DNA of 64,000 nt, taken from contig JAHBWA010000039.1 in NCBI GenBank assembly GCA_019637195.1, positions 1-64,000 of the forward strand, read 5' to 3'. The translations under genes and the position numbers were made by a program. Shown piece by piece: positions 16,916-25,190 of this stretch. The notes under the pieces were generated by a model, which saw only the letters and a list, made by a program, of their open reading frames with translations, had not been told where the DNA came from and made no database searches. Position 1 is the stretch's first letter. Each line of letters begins with the position of its first letter. This DNA comes from Labilithrix sp. (GTDB lineage Bacteria; Myxococcota_A; Polyangia; Polyangiales; Polyangiaceae).

Positions 16916-17971
16916 CTAGCGCGCGCCGCCCTTGCGTGACGACGGCACCGGCGGCGGCTGCGCCTTCGCCTTGTCGTGCTTGGCGGCGTCCGCCCCGACG
17001 TCACGGAAGGACAGCGGCGCCTCGTCGGCGCTCAGCATCGTCCCCGATTGCGCCGGCGCAGCGCGCCCGTCGGCGGCCGGCCAGCTCGCGCCCGCGTCCT
17101 CGGCGAGCGAGGACGTCATCGCGGCGCGGGCGTCGACGAGCGCGCCTTCGGCGACCGCCGGCACCTGGACGCTCGAGACGTCGTCGAGCCGCGGCGGCTC
17201 GAGGCCCGGGATGTCCGGGACGGCGACGTCGTCGCTCGCGCCGCCGGGCATCTCCGTCGGCATCGCGTGCTGCGAGACGAGCCCGAGCTTCCGCGCGAGC
17301 GCGTCGAGCGCGAAGAGGAGCGCCTCCTGGGAGGTCTTCGAGAGGACGGTCTCCCACCCGAGCGCGCCGACGAGGCCGGCGGGCGAGCCGTCGCCCGACT
17401 CGTGCACCTTCCGCATCCAGCCGACGATCTGGTCCTTCGACAGCGTATCGCAGAGCGTGTCGGTCCCTTTGAGCTTACCGCCGCGCCCTTCGAGGTTGAG
17501 CAAGAACCAGCGATCGTCGAAGAGCCCGAGCTCCCGTCCGACCGCGAGCGCCTTCTGGATCGCCACGCCGGTGAGCTTGCCGGTGCGCCAAAACGACCAC
17601 CAATCGGTCAGCGGCGCCCAGTCGACGAGCGTCTGGGCGGTGACGCCCTCCTCGAAGATGGCCTCGTCGATGTCTCCCGCGGCGAGCGCGTCGGTCACGA
17701 CCTGCCGGACCTTGTCGTCGTCGTCGCGGATCGCGGACTTCGCGCCGCGGACGCCCCAACCGGAGACGATCGGGCCGCGGACCTCGGGTGGAATGTGGAG
17801 GAAGAGGCGGTCGTCCGCCGAGCCGTCCGCCCGCGGGAAGAAGAAGTCGACCATCTCGCGCGCCGTCCGGACGCGCCCCGCCTCGGTGCGCCGGTGCTCC
17901 TCCATCGCCAGACAGAATTTCGTCACTGCGTTCTTGCGATCGTTCCGCACGTCGCCGAAAGCTCGCGCCAT
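16916..17971 (-). CDS. Hypothetical protein, 351 residues
   Basis: The ATG at 17971 is preceded by GGAGGAAA about 8 nt upstream; the longer frame upstream is a shadow. Residues 1-235 are an ordered, mostly helical region with many Trp and charged residues (RTAREMVDFFFPR, ADDRLFLHIP, DWWSFWRTGKLTG, GLFDDRWFLLNLEG). Residues 236-351 are a disordered Pro/Ala/Ser/Asp-rich tail ending in a basic KGGAR. No signal or TM segment. I do not recognise any domain. The gene is divergent from the kinase-HEAT gene, across a 316-bp region with a palindromic element. Confidence 0.72.
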   Translation of the reverse strand: MARAFGDVRNDRKNAVTKFCLAMEEHRRTEAGRVRTAREMVDFFFPRADGSADDRLFLHIPPEVRGPIVSGWGVRGAKSAIRDDDDKVRQVVTDALAAGDIDEAIFEEGVTAQTLVDWAPLTDWWSFWRTGKLTGVAIQKALAVGRELGLFDDRWFLLNLEGRGGKLKGTDTLCDTLSKDQIVGWMRKVHESGDGSPAGLVGALGWETVLSKTSQEALLFALDALARKLGLVSQHAMPTEMPGGASDDVAVPDIPGLEPPRLDDVSSVQVPAVAEGALVDARAAMTSSLAEDAGASWPAADGRAAPAQSGTMLSADEAPLSFRDVGADAAKHDKAKAQPPPVPSSRKGGAR

Positions 17972-18287
17972 CAAGACATTTCCTCCGAATCGCGAAGCGA
18001 GCGACGAGGATACGCGTGTCGACAAACCGCAGGCAACGACACGGCTTCGAATCGGTCGCGCGCGACCTCGGGTGAGGTCACACATCTCGTCACGCTTCGT
18101 GTGCGATCGGCACAGCGTGAGCGTCCCCCCAAGCGGGCAGAACTCCCCGAGACACACTGCACCAGACGCCGAGCAGGCCCCCGCATCGCAGCTGCGAAAG
18201 GCGCATTTCACGAGTGAAATGGGCACGATCCACCGATCGGGCGATTGACCGCACGCGCGAGAGGGTGAGATCCTCTTCGTCGAGTCC
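17972..18287. promoter_or_regulatory. Divergent promoter region with 18-bp palindrome CATTTCAC-GA-GTGAAATG
   Basis: No ORF fits this 316-bp gap between two divergent genes. At 18204-18221 two perfect 8-bp arms (CATTTCAC / GTGAAATG) face each other across a 2-nt centre, 66 bp before the ATG of the kinase gene. The spacing suits an operator for a dimeric regulator. The region is less GC-rich than its surroundings, as expected of promoters here. Confidence 0.5.
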
Positions 18288-20894
18288 ATGCAGACGCTCC
18301 CCCCGGACGACTTCCTGCCGGTGCTCGTCGCGGACCTCGCGGACGACGGCGCCCGAGAGGTCCTCGACGCCGCCGCGCTGCGCGGTGGCCGCGTCTGGGT
18401 CCCGCTCGAGACGGCGCCGGTCAACGCGACCGCACACGTCCTCGAGGTGCACACGCCGCACGCGGAGCCGTTCTTCTATATCGCTCACCCGCTCGGTCCG
18501 CCGACGGACGACGGCTTCCCCCTCCGCATCGAGCCGATGCCGGACGCGGAGATCACGCACCCGCGGGCCGACGCGCCGCGCGCGTCCGGCGAGGCGATGG
18601 ATGGCGGCGGCGTCGTCCGGGGCCGGCGCTCGCAGACGAGCATGACCCTCAGCGAGAGCCACACGAAGGATCTCTCGCACGTCGGGCCGCTCCCCACGGA
18701 GGACGGACACGACTCGAAGCTCGGCCGCGCGCTCGCCGGCGGCAAGCTCGTGATGGAGGAGCTCATCGGACGCGGCGGCGTCGGCGCGGTCTACAAGGCG
18801 CGCCACCGCGAGCTGATGATGCCCGTCGCGGTGAAGGTCCTCCACGAGTCGTTCCAGAGCGACATCGACTTCTGCCGCCGCTTCTACGCCGAGGCCCTCG
18901 CGGCGAGCCGGCTCGACCATCCGAACATCACGCGCGTCATCGACTTCGGCCAGGAGCCGGACGGACAGCTCTACTTCGCGATGGAGTACCTCGACGGGGT
19001 CGAGCTCCGGAGCGTGCTCGAGAGCGAGCGCCAGCTGAGCACGACGCGCATCGCCACGGTGATGATGCAGGTCTGCGCGGGCCTCTCGCACGCGCACGCG
19101 CGCGGCATCGTCCATCGCGACATCAAGCCCGAGAACCTCGTGCTCGTGCCGAGCCAGGACGACGACGGGCGGCCGATCGAGGTCGTCAAGGTGTGCGACT
19201 TCGGGATCGCGCTGCACCGCTCCGTCCCCGCCGAGGACGAGGGCGTCGTCGCCGGCACGCCCGAGTACATGTCGCCCGAGCAGTGTCGCTCCGACGAGCT
19301 CGACGCGCGGAGCGACGTCTACGCGTGCGGCGTCGTCCTCTACGAGCTCGCCACCGGGCAGGTGCCGTTCATCGCGGAGCGCCCGGCGCAGCTGCTGAAC
19401 AAGCACCAGTACACGCCGCCGCTCCCGCCTTCGAAGATCGAGCCGTCGGTGGATCCGCGGCTCGAGGCGATCATCATGAAGGCGCTCGCGAAGGAGCCCG
19501 TCGACCGCCAGCAGTCGATGCGCGAGCTCCGCGCGGCGCTGCGCGAGCTGCTCGACCCCATCGTGGTCGAGGCGTCGCCAGCGCCGCCGTCGATGCGCGA
19601 GCTCCCCTCGAGCGACGACTTCGCCGCCGCGCCGCGTGGCCGCCTGCCGACGCTCCCCGACGAGCACGGCTCCGGCGAGATGCTGGCCACGAAGGCCGCG
19701 CCCGACGCGCCCGCCTGGCTCGAGCGTGGCCCCGTCTACGCCAGCGCGCACGCCTCCCAACCCGGCAACGTCGCCGCGCAGCCCGCGACGGCCGCCGACC
19801 CGGCGTCGGACGGCCTCGTCCAGAACACGATCGCCTGGACCACCCGCCTCGCGCAGACCACCGATCCGAAGACGTTCGCGCAGGCGGCGCAGAAGCTCGA
19901 GGGCGCGATCCGTGTGCTCGCGCAGCGGGGCGAGGTCGACGCGCTCTGGCGCGTGTCGAGCACCATGGGAGGCGTCGCCTCCGAGGGCAGCGCCGCGGTC
20001 GGCTCGCGCGCGTGGTCGGCGACGAAGCTCCTGCGCGTCTTCGACGATCCGGCGATCCTCGTCCAGATCGCCGAGCAGCTCCTCAACGGGCCGGCCGAGG
20101 CGCGCGACAAAGCGCGCAGGTTGCTCGTCCACGGCGGCGTGGCGGGCGCGTACGGCCTCTACGGCGCGCGCGTGAAGCTCGCGCGGATCCCCGCCGTCCG
20201 GCCGCTGTTCGTGACGGTGCTCAAGGACTTCGGCTCGAAGGCGTGGCCGGTGGTGAGAGCGTCGCTCGAGAAGATCGCGGCCACCGCGACCCCGAACGCC
20301 GCCACGCTGGAGCTGGCGGAGGACCTGCTCCTCTGCGTGCCGCTCGTCGGCGACGAGTCGGCCGGGCACGTCGTGCTCAAGTTCCTGCGGTGGCCGCACT
20401 CGGGTGTCTGCCGCGCCGCCGCCGCCTCGATCATCAAGCTCTGGGGTGAACGGGCGAAGCCCCTCTTCGTCGCGATGGTCCAGAGCAAAGACGACGTCGT
20501 GCGCGTCGCCGGCATCGCCGGCCTTCGCCAGCTCCGCGCGGTCGACGAGCACCTCGTGCCGCGCCTCCAGGCGATCCTCACGCGACGCGTGCCCGCGAGC
20601 GAGGAGGTCCGGGCCGCGGCCGCGCTCGCGCTCGCGCACGCGTCGGCGACCGCGCGCCAGCCGGCGGTGTCGCTGCTCGCGCAGCTGCTCACCCCGCAGC
20701 GCGATCAGCCGACGTCGGAGCCGAACCGCACGAACGGCGCGCTCTCGAAGCAGGACGCCGTGGTGATCGCGATGGCGCGCTCGCTCCTCGCGATCGGCGG
20801 CAAGCCGTACCGCGGCCTCGTCGCGGAGCGTGCGGAGCGGAGCCCCGAGCCGCTGCGGGCTCAGCTCCGCGGGCTCCTCACGCAGTCGGCCTGA
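18288..20894 (+). CDS. Ser/Thr protein kinase with N-terminal PilZ-like segment and C-terminal HEAT-like repeats
   Basis: 868 residues. Residues 1-90 form a compact beta-rich segment (GGRVWVPLETAPVN...HPLGPPTDDGFPLRIEP) resembling the degenerate PilZ-type domain found before many myxobacterial kinases. The Hanks kinase covers about 154-424: G-R-G-G-V-G-A-V-Y, VAVKVL, HRDIKPEN near residue 276, CDFGIA, and MSPEQ. A Pro/Ala linker follows. Residues ~520-868 consist of helical pairs of HEAT/PBS type with periodic D-VVRVAGIAGLRQLRA patterns, a scaffold for protein binding. There is no TM helix. A probable signalling scaffold in which the repeats recruit the substrate; the target is unknown. Confidence 0.9.
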   Translation: MQTLPPDDFLPVLVADLADDGAREVLDAAALRGGRVWVPLETAPVNATAHVLEVHTPHAEPFFYIAHPLGPPTDDGFPLRIEPMPDAEITHPRADAPRASGEAMDGGGVVRGRRSQTSMTLSESHTKDLSHVGPLPTEDGHDSKLGRALAGGKLVMEELIGRGGVGAVYKARHRELMMPVAVKVLHESFQSDIDFCRRFYAEALAASRLDHPNITRVIDFGQEPDGQLYFAMEYLDGVELRSVLESERQLSTTRIATVMMQVCAGLSHAHARGIVHRDIKPENLVLVPSQDDDGRPIEVVKVCDFGIALHRSVPAEDEGVVAGTPEYMSPEQCRSDELDARSDVYACGVVLYELATGQVPFIAERPAQLLNKHQYTPPLPPSKIEPSVDPRLEAIIMKALAKEPVDRQQSMRELRAALRELLDPIVVEASPAPPSMRELPSSDDFAAAPRGRLPTLPDEHGSGEMLATKAAPDAPAWLERGPVYASAHASQPGNVAAQPATAADPASDGLVQNTIAWTTRLAQTTDPKTFAQAAQKLEGAIRVLAQRGEVDALWRVSSTMGGVASEGSAAVGSRAWSATKLLRVFDDPAILVQIAEQLLNGPAEARDKARRLLVHGGVAGAYGLYGARVKLARIPAVRPLFVTVLKDFGSKAWPVVRASLEKIAATATPNAATLELAEDLLLCVPLVGDESAGHVVLKFLRWPHSGVCRAAAASIIKLWGERAKPLFVAMVQSKDDVVRVAGIAGLRQLRAVDEHLVPRLQAILTRRVPASEEVRAAAALALAHASATARQPAVSLLAQLLTPQRDQPTSEPNRTNGALSKQDAVVIAMARSLLAIGGKPYRGLVAERAERSPEPLRAQLRGLLTQSA

Positions 20895-21250
20895 CCGACC
20901 TCGCGCAGGTCGGCCTGACCGGCTCCTCGAGCCGAGCCTCGGGCCGAGCCGAGCCGAGACGCGAGCGCCGCCGCGCCGGCACGGTTCTCTCCAGACCGAT
21001 CAGTCGAACTTCTTCAAAGATTTCATGAGCGTGAAATTCGACAATCACGCAAACAGTACGTTTGGCTGACTTTTTTGCGCACCTAAGGTCGCGTTTCCAT
21101 CCGCAGGCCTAGACCAGCTCCCGTCCACTCGCTCGGCGTTTGGGTCGGAAACGTTGCGGAAACCGGCGGGCCGCGTCACCGCCCGTCCGCGGAATGGTCA
21201 TTGCTCTGCCGTTTGCCGGCTGGACGACTCTCTAAGGGGGCGGAGCGTGG
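20895..21250. promoter_or_regulatory. 356-bp intergenic region, AT-richer centre, probable promoter of the large lipoprotein gene
   Basis: The first ~90 bp hold short GAGCC repeats; 20990-21120 is distinctly AT-richer than the surroundings, with a T6 run at 21069-21074. The last 15 bp before the ATG at 21251 contain AAGGGGGCGGAG as ribosome site. No ORF of coding character. Confidence 0.4.
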
Positions 21251-23950
21251 ATGCACCTATCGAAGATCGCGGGGCCTGTCGTTCTGTTGTCCTCCATCGC
21301 GGGGATCGTCGTCGCGTGTAGCGCCGAGGGCCCCGCAGCGTCGGCGAGCGGCGGAGCACCCACGCCGGGCGCGCCTCCGAGCTGCGCCACCCCGAACGAG
21401 GGTTGTCCGTGCGACGATCCCGGGGCTGTCGTCGATTGCGGAAAGGTCGTGGAGCACTTCAACGACTTCGTGCTCTGCGCCGCCGGGAAGCGGACGTGCG
21501 AAGGGGACCGCTGGGGCGAGTGCTCGGGGGACGGCGCGCTCTCGACCAAGCACGTCCCGAGCTTGCGTTTGTCGGCGCTGCAGGGGACGAGCACCAGCTG
21601 CGGGACGATCAACGCGTGCGATCCCTACTGCGTCGTCTACAGCGACGACCCGAGCGGGCTCAACCCGGAGGGCGGCCTCGCCGTCAACGACGCCGGGATG
21701 TACGTCGCGGCGTCGGGCGACGCGTCCGCCGTCCCGACGGGCGTGGTGACCACCGGCAACGGCGATCAGGGCTGCGGCGCGACCAACCTCCACTCCGCGC
21801 CCTGCCTCGTGGGCGGCGTCGTCGACCACGCCAGGTGCCAGCAAGACTTCCGCTGCAACGTCGCCACCAACACGTGCGTCTGGAACGGCGCCGCGGGTTA
21901 CTACGACGCGACCGCCGGCGGCGTCGATCTCACCATCGGCGCTGCGTGCGAGTACTCCGGGACGGGCATCATCCCCATCTGCAACCGTGGCTCGACGGCG
22001 GTGCCGGCGGGCACCTCGATCGGCGTCAACATCCTCTCGGCCGCGCCGGCCGACTCCTGCGCGCCGATCGGGCCGCCGACGTGCTCGACGACCGCCCCCG
22101 CCGGCGGCCTCCAGCCCGGCCAGTGCATCAACCTCGCCGGGTGCCCGTTCACCGGCGGCGACAACGCGGCCGTCGTCAACGCCGGCGAGCGCGACATCGC
22201 GGAGGCGCCCAACCGCTGCCGAAACAACGCCGCCTCGTCGCGAAACCCGTTCGCTCCGGGCTGCGGCGTCTGCACGACCTGCGACACGCGGGTCACGGGC
22301 AGGGTCTACGCGCCGAACGGGACGACCCCGCTCGCGGGGATCACGGTCTATCAACCCGCAGGTGCGCTCACCACGTTCACCGACGGCGTCGCGTGCGACA
22401 CCTGCGCGTCGCTCGGGTCGCCGATGATCTCGGCCGCGACGAGCGCCGCGGACGGCAGCTTCACGCTCTACAACGCGGCTCCGGGGCCGAACCAGCTCGT
22501 CGTGCAGTCGGGCCGTTGGCGGCGCGCCGTCAACTACACCGTGAACGCGTGCGCGACCAACGCCGTCCCGGCGGCGTCGTCGCGGCTGCCGCAGAGCCGT
22601 GCCGAAGGAAACATCCCCAAGACGGCGTTCGTTCAGGGCAACCGCGAGGCCCTCGAGTGCACGCTCCTCAAGTTCGGGATCGCCAACGCGGAGATCTCGC
22701 GGCGCACCGGCGTCGGCGACGCGCAGCGGATCCAGCTCTATCGCGTCAACTCCAGCACCGGTACGTCGACGGGGATGACGACCACCGCAGGCCTGGCGCC
22801 CCACGCGAACGGCCTCTTCGGCTCCGCCGCGGTGCTGAACGAGTACTCCGTCGTCGTCATGCCGTGCTCGATCGAGATGAAGGAGGCATCCGGGGCCTAC
22901 CAGTCGGCGGCGAACAAGACGAACTACGTCAACTGGCTCAACCGGGGCGGCCGCGCGTTCATGGATCACTGGCCGGGCGAGGCGTTCATCCACAACATCG
23001 CGGCGTTCGGCGGGACATCCACGTGGGCGTCGCCGCTGCCGAACGGCGCGCTGAGCACGATGCGGGGACGCGTGAACGCCGCGACGCCGGCGCAGGTCCT
23101 CATGCGCGACTGGCTCGCGAACGTCGGCGGCTCCTCCGACTGGGGGGCGGGGTGGATGCGCTCGGACGAGCCGTGGCGCCACGCGCTCAACCCGAACCCG
23201 GCCAACACGACGGAGTGGCTGCGCGGCCTCTCGACCTACACGGCGATGACCGGCAACCAGTGGGCGTCGACGCCCGCCGGCAACATGTCGCTCAGCTACT
23301 CGTTCGAGACGCCGCTCACGGCGGCGCCCGCGCCGGCGTGCCCGGTCGGGGCCGGCGGACGGGTCATCTACAACGGCATGCACGTCGCGCAGTCTCGGAT
23401 CGCCGGCGGCGCGTACCCGTCCTCGTCGAACGTGTTCCCCACCGCCTGCCAGAACGCGCCCGGCCTCACGTCGGAGGAGCTCGCGCTGATGTACCAGTTC
23501 TTCCAGCTGACGGCGTGCACGCTCGGCGGAGAGCCGCCGCCGCCGCCACCCGCGCCGCCGCCGCCGCTGCCCACCGGCGTCGTGTTCACACGCGACTACG
23601 CGGCGAGCTGCCCGAGCGGCACGCGACCGGTCTGGCAGCTGTTCCAGTGGCAAGCGACGATCCCGCCCGGCACGTCGATCGGCTTCCGCGCAGCCACGGC
23701 CGACACGATCGCCGGCCTCCCGGCGGCACCTCCGCCGGGCGCGCCGGCGACCGCCGGCATCGGCACGGCGAACGCGACGACGGCCGGATGGACGAACGAC
23801 ACGAACACCGTCGATTTCAGCCTCGGCCAGGAGACGGGCTCGCGATCGCGCGAGTTTCTCCGCGTCTACATGACCTTCAACACCACCGCGACGGTGTCTC
23901 CCGTCCTCGAGAGCTGGCGCCAGCTCTACGGCTGCATCCCGTCGGAGTAA
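21251..23950 (+). CDS. Large secreted lipoprotein with carboxypeptidase-regulatory-like domain
   Basis: 899 residues. The lipoprotein signal ends I-V-V-A-C near residue 23. About 28 Cys occur in the first 360 residues, including CPCDDPG and CGVCTTCD. At about 350-435 there is a carboxypeptidase-regulatory-like beta-sandwich (VTGRVYAPNGTTPLAGITVY...ADGSFTLYNAAPGPNQLVV). Residues ~450-760 form a Trp/Asn-rich globular domain (Y.VVVMPCSIEM, RGGRAFMDHWPG) resembling a glutamine-amidotransferase-like/DUF4159-like fold, but that is weak. A poly-Pro linker near 765-780 leads to a C-terminal beta domain of ~120 residues. The next lipoprotein gene starts 1 bp after the stop, so they share an operon. 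Large surface proteins of this build are typical of myxobacteria; function unknown. Confidence 0.8.
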   Translation: MHLSKIAGPVVLLSSIAGIVVACSAEGPAASASGGAPTPGAPPSCATPNEGCPCDDPGAVVDCGKVVEHFNDFVLCAAGKRTCEGDRWGECSGDGALSTKHVPSLRLSALQGTSTSCGTINACDPYCVVYSDDPSGLNPEGGLAVNDAGMYVAASGDASAVPTGVVTTGNGDQGCGATNLHSAPCLVGGVVDHARCQQDFRCNVATNTCVWNGAAGYYDATAGGVDLTIGAACEYSGTGIIPICNRGSTAVPAGTSIGVNILSAAPADSCAPIGPPTCSTTAPAGGLQPGQCINLAGCPFTGGDNAAVVNAGERDIAEAPNRCRNNAASSRNPFAPGCGVCTTCDTRVTGRVYAPNGTTPLAGITVYQPAGALTTFTDGVACDTCASLGSPMISAATSAADGSFTLYNAAPGPNQLVVQSGRWRRAVNYTVNACATNAVPAASSRLPQSRAEGNIPKTAFVQGNREALECTLLKFGIANAEISRRTGVGDAQRIQLYRVNSSTGTSTGMTTTAGLAPHANGLFGSAAVLNEYSVVVMPCSIEMKEASGAYQSAANKTNYVNWLNRGGRAFMDHWPGEAFIHNIAAFGGTSTWASPLPNGALSTMRGRVNAATPAQVLMRDWLANVGGSSDWGAGWMRSDEPWRHALNPNPANTTEWLRGLSTYTAMTGNQWASTPAGNMSLSYSFETPLTAAPAPACPVGAGGRVIYNGMHVAQSRIAGGAYPSSSNVFPTACQNAPGLTSEELALMYQFFQLTACTLGGEPPPPPPAPPPPLPTGVVFTRDYAASCPSGTRPVWQLFQWQATIPPGTSIGFRAATADTIAGLPAAPPPGAPATAGIGTANATTAGWTNDTNTVDFSLGQETGSRSREFLRVYMTFNTTATVSPVLESWRQLYGCIPSE

Positions 23951-23951
23951 C

Positions 23952-24590
23952 ATGGGTCGACGACTCCTCTTCACGCTCGCGACGCTGACGTCGGTGGCGA
24001 TCGCCTCCCTCGCCTCGGGCTGCGCCGACGAACGGCCGGCCGCGACGAGCGGCGGCGCATCCATTCCGCCTGCCGGCGGCGCGCGCGACGGCGCCGCGTC
24101 CGAGCCGCCCGATCGCGACGGCGGCCCGACAGGCGACCTGTGCGATCCCTCCGCGATCGAGGTCGACGGCGAGGACGTCGCCGAGGTCGTCGTTCGCGCC
24201 GAGACGCCTCCCGATCCGCTCGGCGGCGCGGTCCAACCGGGGACGTACGTCCTGACCGAGATCACGCGCTTCGCCGCCGGCGGCGACGTGCGGGATGACG
24301 AGGACGGCGGCGGCAGCGGCGGACCGGCGGGGTCGGACAAGCTGACCCGGAAGTCGCTCGTCGTCGCCGGGGACACCTACCGGTTCGGCGAGCGGACCGG
24401 CACCGTCGGCGGCGTCGTCGCAGCGAATCCGACGCTCTCGGGGGGTACCTTCGAGACCAGCGGGACGTCGATGACCCTGACCGACTCGTGCCCGACGGCT
24501 GCGGCTCGGACCATCGGCTATTCGACGGTCGGAGCGACGCTCTCGCTCTATCCGACCAAGGATCGACGCGAGACGTACGTGCTGCGCTGA
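23952..24590 (+). CDS. Lipoprotein, unknown function
   Basis: 212 residues. The signal ends S-G-C, followed by a Gly/Ala/Asp-rich linker. The C-terminal ~150 residues hold a small beta-barrel-like domain (GTYVLTEITRFA near residue 97; the end reads ATLSLYPTKDRRETYVLR). That layout resembles lipocalin-like or heat-shock META-type lipoproteins that report a measured value, but I cannot assign it. The ATG lies 1 bp after the stop of the 899-residue lipoprotein gene, so translational coupling is likely. Confidence 0.72.
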   Translation: MGRRLLFTLATLTSVAIASLASGCADERPAATSGGASIPPAGGARDGAASEPPDRDGGPTGDLCDPSAIEVDGEDVAEVVVRAETPPDPLGGAVQPGTYVLTEITRFAAGGDVRDDEDGGGSGGPAGSDKLTRKSLVVAGDTYRFGERTGTVGGVVAANPTLSGGTFETSGTSMTLTDSCPTAAARTIGYSTVGATLSLYPTKDRRETYVLR

Positions 24591-24646
24591 GCCCGGTGCC
24601 CGCTTAACACCGGCGCCCCCGCGCCGTTGTGTCTCTCGGAACCACG

Positions 24647-24997
24647 ATGCAACACGCCCGCTTCACGCTCACGCACCTCGCCCTGATGGCGCTCGCCGGG
24701 TGCGCCGCAGAGCGCCCCGAGATCGAGCGCGGGACCGGCGAGTCCGCGCCGATCGACGACGCGACGCTCGGCGTCGAGAGCGGCGACGACGCGAGCCTCG
24801 ACGCCGGGGCGCCCGTCGCGCGCTGCGTGCCCGGTACGGGCCGCGAGTGCAGGCTGACGTACTACGACGCCTTCGGGCAGAAGCACTGCCCGCTCAGCAC
24901 GCAGTACTGCCGCGCCGACGGGCTGGGCTGGGGCGCGTGTGGTGAGCTGCCCGAGACGGCCGAGCCGACGTCGAGCGACGCCCCCGACGCCCCGTAA
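24647..24997 (+). CDS. Small Cys-containing lipoprotein
   Basis: 116 residues from the ATG at 24647; a GTG at 24629 would add six. The signal ends L-A-G-C. The mature part is acidic and ends in a Cys-rich segment: CVPGTGRECRLTYYDAFGQKHCP, QYCRADGLGWGAC. That resembles the start of the 899-residue lipoprotein's Cys-rich region, so the two may bind together. It lies 56 bp after the previous lipoprotein gene on the same strand. Confidence 0.68.
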   Translation: MQHARFTLTHLALMALAGCAAERPEIERGTGESAPIDDATLGVESGDDASLDAGAPVARCVPGTGRECRLTYYDAFGQKHCPLSTQYCRADGLGWGACGELPETAEPTSSDAPDAP

Positions 24998-25190
24998 CGT
25001 TCGGCGAGTCGAGATCGACACGACGGGGCGCCAGCCAGGTCGGCACCCCGCGCGCCGCGAACGCCGCGCGCGCCGCGAACGCCGCGAAGAGAGGTTCTTC
25101 CGAAAGGGAGAGTATGCTCTCATGGGCGATCGTCGAGGATCGTACTGACGACCTGCGGAGGATCCCGAATCTCGACGTCGGGACGAGCGA

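Noticed and set aside
21060..21085. Sigma-54-like TGGC...TTTGC upstream of the 899-residue lipoprotein
   Set aside because: The spacing between GG and GC is one base too long; sigma-54 spacing is strict.
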